This document shows positions 34,450 to 40,829 of a DNA stretch of 48,156 nt, piece after piece. The notes below the pieces were generated by a model. It was given only the letters and a program-made list of their open reading frames with translations. It made no database searches and was not told the DNA's origin. The stretch covers positions 1-48,156 of the forward strand of contig DASRFJ010000160.1 in assembly GCA_035651595.1 (NCBI GenBank), written 5' to 3'. Position 1 is the first letter of the stretch, and each line of letters starts with the position of its first letter. Both the position numbers and the translations under genes were made by a program. The stretch is from JAFARZ01 sp035651595. GTDB lineage: Bacteria > Actinomycetota > Actinomycetes > Streptosporangiales > Streptosporangiaceae.

Positions 34450-34485
34450 ACCGGCCGCGACCTGCCCGCACGGGTCGCGGCCGGT
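34450..34485. terminator. Bidirectional terminator between the chitinase and conservon genes
   Basis: Perfect 13-bp inverted repeat ACCGGCCGCGACC / GGTCGCGGCCGGT with a 10-nt loop. It sits between convergent stop codons; the second arm touches the cvnD stop. Confidence 0.72.
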
Positions 34486-35069
34486 CAGGCGAGGCTCGCC
34501 TGACTGCTCTTCGCCATGACATACCTGACCAGGCTCACCAGCACATTTTTCACCGAATCGCGCTGCCGTGCGTCGCACAAGACGATGGGCACCTCGGGCG
34601 GCAGCGTGAGGGCGATCCTGATGTCGTCCGGCTCGAACTGCGGCGCGCCGTCGAAACAGTTGACGGCGATGATGAACGGCGTCGCGTTCCGCTCGAAGTA
34701 GTCGATCGACGCGAAGCAGTCCGCGACCCGCCGCGTGTCGGCCATGATCACGGCACCGACCGCGCCGACGGCCAGTTCGTCCCACATGAACCAGAAACGC
34801 TCCTGGCCCGGCGTGCCGAACAGGTACAGCACGAGATCCGACTGGAAGCTGATCCGGCCGAAGTCCATGGCCACCGTCGTGGTGGTCTTGCCCAGCACCA
34901 CGCTGGTGTCGTCGATGCCCACGCTGCGGTCGCTCAGCGGCTCTTCGGTGCGCAGCGGCCTGATCTCGCTGATGGCGCCGACCAGCGTCGTCTTGCCCAC
35001 GCCGAAGCCGCCGGCGATGAGGATCTTCGCGGTGGCGGGCACACCGTCGTCAGAGTGATTCAAGTCCAT
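34485..35069 (-). CDS. cvnD: Conservon GTP-binding protein CvnD
   Basis: A 194-residue small Ras-like GTPase of the bacterial MglA/CvnD type. Nucleotide motifs are GGFGVGKTTLV (P-loop), TTTTVAMDFG (switch I), LFGTPGQERFWFMWDEL (switch II, with GQE) and NCFDG in place of NKxD. It is the last gene of the cvnABCD unit and overlaps cvnC by 20 bp. In known conservons it works at the membrane with the kinase-like CvnA, the roadblock protein CvnB and CvnC, in a system likened to eukaryotic G-protein-coupled signalling. Confidence 0.93.
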   Translation of the reverse strand: MDLNHSDDGVPATAKILIAGGFGVGKTTLVGAISEIRPLRTEEPLSDRSVGIDDTSVVLGKTTTTVAMDFGRISFQSDLVLYLFGTPGQERFWFMWDELAVGAVGAVIMADTRRVADCFASIDYFERNATPFIIAVNCFDGAPQFEPDDIRIALTLPPEVPIVLCDARQRDSVKNVLVSLVRYVMAKSSQASLA

Positions 35070-35433
35070 CGAGCACCATCCTCAGCAGTCGCTGATCCGC
35101 TCCTGGCCGCTCCTGCGTGGCGAGGACCTGCACCATCCCCTCGCCGGCGAGGTCGCCAAGCAACACCCGCACCACCCCGACGGGCAAGTCGATCTCCGAC
35201 GCGAGGTCGACAACCGACACCGGGCGCCGGCACCGGCTCAGGATGCGCCGGTGCTCGGGGCCGGGGTGGAAGCGCGCCGATGGCCGTTCGCCGGTGGCCA
35301 AAACCACATCAATCAGGCCGAACGACGTGCCGCTGGTCGGCTGGGTACGCCCTTTGGTCAAGGCATAGGGTCGGACCACCGGACCTGCGTCCCGGTCCAG
35401 CCAGCGCTCCCCGTAGCCGCCGTGGGCGGTCAC
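35050..35433 (-). CDS. cvnC: Conservon DUF742 protein CvnC
   Basis: A 127-residue DUF742 protein. RDAGPVVRPYALTKGRTQPT and the winged-helix-like C-terminal half (SVVDLASEIDLPVGVVRVLL, GDLAGEGMVQV) are diagnostic. Start overlaps the cvnB stop by 4 bp; stop overlaps cvnD by 20 bp. Its exact role in the conservon complex is unsettled. Confidence 0.92.
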   Translation of the reverse strand: MTAHGGYGERWLDRDAGPVVRPYALTKGRTQPTSGTSFGLIDVVLATGERPSARFHPGPEHRRILSRCRRPVSVVDLASEIDLPVGVVRVLLGDLAGEGMVQVLATQERPGADQRLLRMVLDGLESL

Positions 35434-35849
35434 TCGACGGCTATTTCATCGTCAGGAAAACGCGGTTCCGCGGCGAGATACTTGCCCATCCGCCGCACGA
35501 GCATGGCCATCTCGTAGGCGATGACCCCGACATTCGGATCCGCGGAAGTCAGCACCGCCAGGCACGTTCCCTGGCCGGCCGCGATCACGAACAGGAACGC
35601 GAACTCCATCTCGATGATGGTCTGCCGCACCTCGCCGCCGCGGAATTGCTGCCCAGTGCCCCTGGCCAAGCTTTGCACGCCGGCGGCCAGGGCGGACAGA
35701 TGCTCGCTTTCCTCACGGGACAGTCCTTGCGATGAGGCCACCACCAGGCCGTCCCTGGACAAGATGAGCGCCTGCTGGACATGCTCGACCTGATCGACGA
35801 GATTATCCAGCAGCCAGCTCAGCTGTCCGGTCGTATCAGTCTTTGCCAT
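35430..35849 (-). CDS. cvnB: Conservon roadblock/LC7 protein CvnB
   Basis: A 139-residue roadblock/LC7-domain protein (LSWLLDNLVDQVEHVQQALI, LSRDGLVVASSQGLSREESE, EFAFLFVIAAGQGTCLAVL). These proteins bind and regulate small GTPases such as CvnD. It follows cvnA by 15 bp and overlaps cvnC by 4 bp. Confidence 0.92.
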   Translation of the reverse strand: MAKTDTTGQLSWLLDNLVDQVEHVQQALILSRDGLVVASSQGLSREESEHLSALAAGVQSLARGTGQQFRGGEVRQTIIEMEFAFLFVIAAGQGTCLAVLTSADPNVGVIAYEMAMLVRRMGKYLAAEPRFPDDEIAVE

Positions 35850-35864
35850 TATCAGCCTCGTTCA

Positions 35865-38276
35865 TCAGTCATTTCCGTTGTCCGGTGCGCCCTCGGGATC
35901 ATCGAGATCGTCCACGCGCCCGCGTTGCCATCCTTGCTGCATCAAGATCATCAGGTCGCGATGCGCCTCCGGCGATCGCGAGGTGGCCTCACGCGCCGGC
36001 TGCTGCTGCTGCCGGGCGGGCACGTCACGGCGCTGCAACTGGGGGGCGAGGCTTGCCTGCGGGACCCGTATCGGCATGCCAAGGTGGCTGCTGGTCGACC
36101 CGGCCGGTCCGGGCGCGGCCGGCGTATCGGCCGGCTCGGGCACGGGCCGCTGCCGCGCGACCGGCGGCTGGAAGGCCTGCGACCACGGTGCCAGCGCCTC
36201 CGGGTCCCACGATCTCGAAGATGCCGCGGGGGGCGGCGGCAGCGCCCGCATGCCGGGCTGCTCCAGCTCAAGTTCCCGTGCCGCGCCGGCGGAAGCGGCC
36301 GTCGTGCCGTTCGCCGTCGCCCGCGCGTGGGCGACAAGCCAGTCGTCTTGCTCGGCGGGCCGTCCGGCCTCCTCTTCCCGCACGATCACGCCGAACGGCA
36401 TCAGCAAGACCGCCGTGGTGCCTCCGTACACGGACTCGCGGAGGGAGACCTTGATGCCCTGCCGGGCCGCCAGCCGGCCGACGACGAACAGCCCGAGCTG
36501 CTCGCTGTTCGCGATGTCGAACTCCGGCGAGCTCGCCAGCCGCTGATTGATGTCGGCCCGTTCCTGTTCGCTGAGGCCCAGGCCGCGATCCTCGATCTCC
36601 GCGGCCAGGCCGGTACCGACCCGGTCCGCGCGGATCTCGATCCGGGTATTGGGCGGCGAGAACACCGTGGCGTTCTCCACCAGCTCCGCGACGAGATGGA
36701 TGACGTCGCCGACCGCGCTGCCCGCGACCAGGTCGCGCGATTCGCTGACCACGTCGACCCGCACATAGTCCTCGACCTCCGCCACCGCGGCGCGCAGCAC
36801 GTCGACCACGGGCACCGGCTCGCGCCAACCGCGGCCGGGTGTGGCGCCGGACAAGATGATCAGGCCCTCGGCGTGCCTGCGCATGCGGGTGGTCAGGTGA
36901 TCGAGCCGGAACAGGTCGGCGAGCACCGCGGGCTCGCTGGTACCGCGCTCCATCGAGTCCAGCATGGCGAGCTGCCGGTGCAGCAGGGACTGGTTGCGCA
37001 TCGAGATGTTGAGGAAGACCTGATTGACTCCCTTGCGCAGCTTGGCCTGGTCGACGGCGGCGACGACGGCCTCCTCCTGCACGGTGCCGAACGACTCCGC
37101 GATCTGCGAGATCTCCCTGATCGAGCTCGGTTCCGGGGCCGGAGACTCCGCGGCCACGTCCACGTCCTCGCCGCGCCGGAGCCGTTGCACGACCCGCGGC
37201 AGCCGGACTTCGGCCATGCCGCGGACGCTGCCATGCAGCCGGGTCAGGTCCCGGGTGACCTTGCGGCCGAACCAGACGAGCAGGATGACCGAGCCGATCA
37301 CCGCGACCAGCCCGACGCCTCCGGCCAGGATGGCCTCGGTCATCAGCCAGTCGCTGAGCGAGGCGCTCATCGCCGTGAGCTGATTCCCGTCGATGGTGAG
37401 CGCGCCCTGCAACCTGGTCAGGTACGTCGTCGACGCCGCCCCCCAGGCGCTGAGGCTGACCGGGATCGGATGGCCGGCCGGGCTGGCCAGAACCTGGTTC
37501 TCCAGGGCAAGGAACCGCTGGTATTCCGGCGAGTTGCCGACGGCGATATACGGCGCGCGCAGGCCCGGCGTCAGCACGGCGAGGGCCTGGTTCAGCATCA
37601 GGTTCCGGTTGGCCGCACTGGCGACGAACAGCTCCCGGACGGGGTCGCTCAGCTGGCCGCCGATGGCAAGCGCGCCGCCGACGAGCGTGGCCTCCCTGCT
37701 GGTCATCTCCAGCGCGTAGTCCCCGTCGACGGCGCCGATCGACACGTCGGCCAGCGCGTCGCTCTTGTCCTGGATCGACGCGTAGAAGTAGCGGAACTCG
37801 ACGTCGATGATGCCGGTGTACGCGCCGAAGGCGGCCGCGGCACTCAGCGCACCGGAGTCGACGCCCTGCCGGATCTGGCCGAGCTGACCCAGGTCGGTGA
37901 GCAGCGCGGACAGCGCCGTCTTCGGCTCGCCCGAGAGCTGGCCGAGCTGCGCCTGGAGCGCCGCCTTGGTGGCCGGCAGGCCCTTGTCCACGAGCTGCCT
38001 GGTGGCGAGCAGCGTTGCGTTCGGGGACCTGCGGCCGGTGATCAGCCACAGGTAAGACTGCGCCCGCTCCTGGGGCAGTCCGACCGACAGCGCCTGGATG
38101 CTGGCGTTGATCGAGCGCGTCGTCGAGTTGTAGTTCTGGTTGCTGATCGCGCTGCGGACCGTGATGCCCGCGGCGAACACCCACAACGCGATCAGCGACA
38201 CCAGGGGAACCGCGAACATGCTGATCAGGAACACGCGGATGGGGCGGGAGCGAACACGACGCCGGAAAACTGCCAT
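35865..38276 (-). CDS. cvnA: Conservon sensor histidine-kinase-like protein CvnA
   Basis: About 803 residues from ATG 38276 (MAVFRRRVRSRP, preceded by GAGG). It has an N-terminal helix (IRVFLISMFAVPLVSLIALW), a ~270-residue extracytoplasmic nitrate/sulfonate-sensing-type helical domain (ALSVGLPQERAQSYLWLITG), a second helix (AILAGGVGLVAVIGSVILLV), HAMP, the CvnA-type dimerisation segment FRLDHLTTRMRRHAEGL, and a HATPase domain (ELVENATVFSPPNTRIEI, IEDRGLGLSEQE). The C-terminus is a ~180-residue disordered Pro/Ala-rich tail. It is the membrane receptor of the conservon. Confidence 0.93.
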   Translation of the reverse strand: MAVFRRRVRSRPIRVFLISMFAVPLVSLIALWVFAAGITVRSAISNQNYNSTTRSINASIQALSVGLPQERAQSYLWLITGRRSPNATLLATRQLVDKGLPATKAALQAQLGQLSGEPKTALSALLTDLGQLGQIRQGVDSGALSAAAAFGAYTGIIDVEFRYFYASIQDKSDALADVSIGAVDGDYALEMTSREATLVGGALAIGGQLSDPVRELFVASAANRNLMLNQALAVLTPGLRAPYIAVGNSPEYQRFLALENQVLASPAGHPIPVSLSAWGAASTTYLTRLQGALTIDGNQLTAMSASLSDWLMTEAILAGGVGLVAVIGSVILLVWFGRKVTRDLTRLHGSVRGMAEVRLPRVVQRLRRGEDVDVAAESPAPEPSSIREISQIAESFGTVQEEAVVAAVDQAKLRKGVNQVFLNISMRNQSLLHRQLAMLDSMERGTSEPAVLADLFRLDHLTTRMRRHAEGLIILSGATPGRGWREPVPVVDVLRAAVAEVEDYVRVDVVSESRDLVAGSAVGDVIHLVAELVENATVFSPPNTRIEIRADRVGTGLAAEIEDRGLGLSEQERADINQRLASSPEFDIANSEQLGLFVVGRLAARQGIKVSLRESVYGGTTAVLLMPFGVIVREEEAGRPAEQDDWLVAHARATANGTTAASAGAARELELEQPGMRALPPPPAASSRSWDPEALAPWSQAFQPPVARQRPVPEPADTPAAPGPAGSTSSHLGMPIRVPQASLAPQLQRRDVPARQQQQPAREATSRSPEAHRDLMILMQQGWQRGRVDDLDDPEGAPDNGND

Positions 38277-38404
38277 TGCGCCTCGCACGAATAAATCCGC
38301 AGGGAGGCACCTGCTCATCCGCGCGCGGAAATACGCCGCCGGGCTTCGTACGCCCCGCAGCTAAACCCTGGCGGTAGCCGAGACCCCCCCGGCATGACCA
38401 CATC

Positions 38405-38417
38405 TTTGTTAAACAAA
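38405..38417. promoter_or_regulatory. Palindrome upstream of cvnA
   Basis: TTTGTT-A-AACAAA, a perfect 13-bp odd palindrome in the lower-GC divergent intergenic region between cvnA and the isochorismatase-like gene. It could be an operator for either. Confidence 0.35.
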
Positions 38418-38579
38418 CGAGTTAGACGTGTGGACGGTAACACGGGTGTTTGCCCACAAGGCGGACAAAAGCGAGTAAATGCGGGCGTGTCAGGGAATCG
38501 TTAGCGCTTCGCGATCTTCGACCGCCCCGCTACCCTCGATCTGATGGCGCCGGGGTTGACCCGGCAGGAGGGGGTGGAC

Positions 38580-39560
38580 GTGTCGTTCGATCCAGGGCGT
38601 GCCGCGGTCCTCGCTTTGCACTGGCAGGTCAACGTCATCAAGCCGGAGGGGTTCTTCGGCGGCATGCTGAGCGAGCCGGTGGCGCGCAGCGGCGTCATCG
38701 ACCGTGCGGCGCGCTTCCACGCGGGTGCCCGCAACGTCGGCCTGCCGATCTTCTTCACCCGTTTCGTCATCCCCGAAGGGGAAGGTGGCCTCGTCCGCAA
38801 CACCGATTTCATGTGCGCGGTGGGCGACGCACAGGAGGCCTTCCGCCCCACCGCGCCGGGCGCGCAACTGATCCCCGAAGTGCTCCCGCTGGCCGAACAC
38901 GACTGGGTGGTCGACAACCAGAAGCTGTCCGGCTTCGCCGGCAGCGATTTGCCGGACATCCTCACGACGCGAGGCATCGACACCGTCTTCATCACCGGTG
39001 TGGCGACCAACCTGACCGTGGAGCAGACTGCCCGGCACGGGACCGAGCTGGGGTTCACCGTGCACCCGGTCAGCGACTGCGTGATGACCGCGACGGAGGA
39101 GGCGCACCGGGCGTCTCTCGCCAACCTTGACTTGGTCACCGCTGGCTGCCGCACGGCGGCTCAGATCCTAGCCCTGTTAAGTCAGGCGGATATGGATCCT
39201 GGTGGCTTATTCAGGGTCCTGCGGCGAGGCGATCGGCGCCCGCAGGCGGCCCGCTGGCGGCGAAAATCTCGAACAATGTGGCGGATTACCCCTTTGTGGT
39301 GGGCTGACCCTCGTTTTCAAGGGTCAGTCCACCACGATAGGGAAATCCACCACATTGATGCAGAGCCAGGCGGCGCGCTGGCGCATCGTCAGCCCCATGC
39401 TGCACGCCAGCTCCAGTCGCTATCGGGCGGCTGCCGGCAGATGGCCGGGCCGGCACATCCGAAGCCCAGGAGAATAAGCCACCAGCATCCTCTAGGCCGC
39501 ACAACCCTTCGTGATCATGAAGAATATGCCCAGGTGAGGACCGCCCGTCGGCACGCGTAG
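38580..39560 (+). CDS. Isochorismatase-fold (cysteine hydrolase family) protein with altered catalytic residues and repeat-derived tail
   Basis: Start GTG 38580 has AGGAGG 8 bp upstream; ATG 38544 has none. The first ~203 residues are an isochorismatase fold: AVLALHWQVNV, IFFTRFVIPEG, VVDNQKLSGFAGSDL, FITGVATNLTVEQTARHG. Of the catalytic Asp-Lys-Cys triad only Lys is clear. The Asp position is His (ALHWQ) and the Cys position is Thr (TNLTVE), so this is a variant or non-hydrolytic member. The natural stop is missing. The long family A element starts at 39194 (codon ~205), and ~120 further residues are read from the element and its flank (for example ITPLWWADPRFQGS), ending at TAG 39560. Confidence 0.82.
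   Translation: MSFDPGRAAVLALHWQVNVIKPEGFFGGMLSEPVARSGVIDRAARFHAGARNVGLPIFFTRFVIPEGEGGLVRNTDFMCAVGDAQEAFRPTAPGAQLIPEVLPLAEHDWVVDNQKLSGFAGSDLPDILTTRGIDTVFITGVATNLTVEQTARHGTELGFTVHPVSDCVMTATEEAHRASLANLDLVTAGCRTAAQILALLSQADMDPGGLFRVLRRGDRRPQAARWRRKSRTMWRITPLWWADPRFQGSVHHDREIHHIDAEPGGALAHRQPHAARQLQSLSGGCRQMAGPAHPKPRRISHQHPLGRTTLRDHEEYAQVRTARRHA
39194..39490. mobile_element. 297-bp MITE-like element with 19-bp terminal inverted repeats (long family A element)
   Basis: Left terminus GGATCCTGGTGGCTTATTC (39194-39212) and right terminus GAATAAGCCACCAGCATCC (39472-39490) are inverted repeats with one mismatch. There is no transposase, and palindrome A4 lies inside. Nearly the whole element plus ~30 bp beyond its right end is repeated in inverted orientation at 17493-17794. 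No target duplication could be assigned with confidence. This is the pattern of a non-autonomous, MITE-like element. It inserted at the 3' end of the isochorismatase-like gene. Confidence 0.78.
39275..39356. repeat. Family A palindromic repeat, copy A4
   Basis: AATGTGGCGGATTACCCCTT ... GGGAAATCCACCACATT, with a central TGACCCTCGTTTTCAAGGGTCA. It lies in the middle of the MITE-like element and is read in frame by the isochorismatase-like gene. Confidence 0.85.
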
Positions 39561-39624
39561 TCTCAGACGCGGCACGGCACGCTGCCGGGTGTGCGGGTCG
39601 CGGAGGCAGGTCCGACGTGACGAT

Positions 39625-40056
39625 CTAGTCGAGGATGCGGGTGAGCAACTCGGTGAGCTTGTCGCGCTCGGTGGCCGATAGGACGGCCAAGATGTCGTGT
39701 TGAACCTCGGTGAGTGTCGTGTCCAGTTCTTCGAGCCGTCGTCGCCCGGCGGCGGTCAAGGTGATCAGGTTGCGGCGCCGGTCGGCGGGGTCTGAGGCGC
39801 GCGCGACGTGGCCCAGTGCTGCCAGCTCGTTGAGCATCGTGTGCATGTCGCTCTGGTCGATTCCGCACCGTTGGCCGATCTGCACCTGGCTGTCGGGGCC
39901 GAACTCGTCCAGCGCGGCGAGGATCGCGAAGTGATAGGCATGTCCACCAGCAGCGGCCATCGTTTCTCCGATGAGTCGATGCGCCCGCGTGGAAACCCTG
40001 TTGATCAGCCAGCTGGGTTTGCAGCGCAACCGGGCTGGCACTTCGCGTATGTCCAC
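39625..40056 (-). CDS. MarR-family transcriptional regulator
   Basis: A 143-residue winged-helix regulator: FAILAALDEFGPDSQVQIGQ, RCGIDQSDMHTMLNELAALG and the wing DPADRRRNLITLTAAGRRRL are typical MarR features. It is divergent from a GlcG-like gene with a 95-bp gap that contains a strong promoter and palindrome. It therefore probably represses both itself and that neighbour until a small ligand binds. Confidence 0.9.
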   Translation of the reverse strand: MDIREVPARLRCKPSWLINRVSTRAHRLIGETMAAAGGHAYHFAILAALDEFGPDSQVQIGQRCGIDQSDMHTMLNELAALGHVARASDPADRRRNLITLTAAGRRRLEELDTTLTEVQHDILAVLSATERDKLTELLTRILD

Positions 40057-40078
40057 GCTCGGAGTCTAGCCAAATCTC

Positions 40079-40127
40079 TTGGGCCATCCCACGGATCGGT
40101 GTATGCTGGGTCCGACCAAGGTTGGTC
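40079..40127 (+). promoter_or_regulatory. Promoter with MarR-type operator for the GlcG-like gene
   Basis: TTGGGC (40079-40084), a 17-bp spacer and TATGCT (40102-40107) are followed by the palindrome GACCAA-GG-TTGGTC (40114-40127), so a bound dimer would cover the transcription start. An additional half-site-like GAACCAA follows. The divergent MarR protein is the obvious binder. Confidence 0.6.
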
Positions 40128-40151
40128 GAACCAAGAGATAAGGTGGAAACG

Positions 40152-40565
40152 ATGTCACTCACTTTGCACGAAGCCCGGGCCGTCAGCGACCGCGTCCGCG
40201 AACACGCCACCGAACTCGGCGCGACGGTCACTATCGCAATCGTCGACGCCGGCGGGCACCTGCAGGTTCTCGATCGCATGGACGGTGCAAATCCCCTGTC
40301 GGCCCGAATCGCCCCGGCGAAGGCAGCCGGCGTTGCGCTGTTTCACCGTGACAGCAGTGACCTGATGAGTCTGGCGCAGGCTTACCCCGCGGTGTTCGCA
40401 CAAATAGTTGAGGTAGCGGGAACACCTATCGTGGCGGGCAGGGCCGCTCGGCTGCTCCGGCGCGAGGGGGTCGTCGTCGGTGCGATCGCAATCGCTGGAG
40501 GGACGCTCGAACAGGACGACGAGTGCGCCGATGTCGGGCACGACTTCCTGTCGGTCACCGCGTGA
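40152..40565 (+). CDS. GlcG/HbpS-family (DUF336, heme-degrading-like) protein
   Basis: A 137-residue single-domain protein from ATG 40152 (MSLTLHEARAVSDRV). VTIAIVDAGGHLQVLDRMDG, ARIAPAKAAGVALF and VVVGAIAIAGGTLEQDDECA are signature segments of the GlcG/HbpS/PduO-C fold. Members bind heme or cobalamin, or accompany oxidoreductases. It is controlled, by position, by the divergent MarR regulator. Confidence 0.87.
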   Translation: MSLTLHEARAVSDRVREHATELGATVTIAIVDAGGHLQVLDRMDGANPLSARIAPAKAAGVALFHRDSSDLMSLAQAYPAVFAQIVEVAGTPIVAGRAARLLRREGVVVGAIAIAGGTLEQDDECADVGHDFLSVTA

Positions 40566-40829
40566 ACGTACGAGCAGGAATAGCTGAGGGTAGGAATGCT
40601 TACGGCGGGATTCCATTCTAATAACGGCGGCTAAGGCACGGCCACTGGTGCGACAGATGTGGCGGGTTATAATTCGCAGCTCCTCCGCCCAGTGGAACTC
40701 TGGACAAGCGTCAGGCATCATTGCATTGCGACCCGTGGGGGGAAGCATGCGAGCGCTCCAGGCGGTCTCGCGATGCGCGAGATGTGGACTGTTGCGCACG
40801 CAGTTGCATCGGATCAGGCAAGGTGGCCG

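Noticed and set aside
35781..38294. 837-residue plus-strand open frame over the conservon
   Set aside because: Antisense to cvnA; composition is that of a shadow frame.
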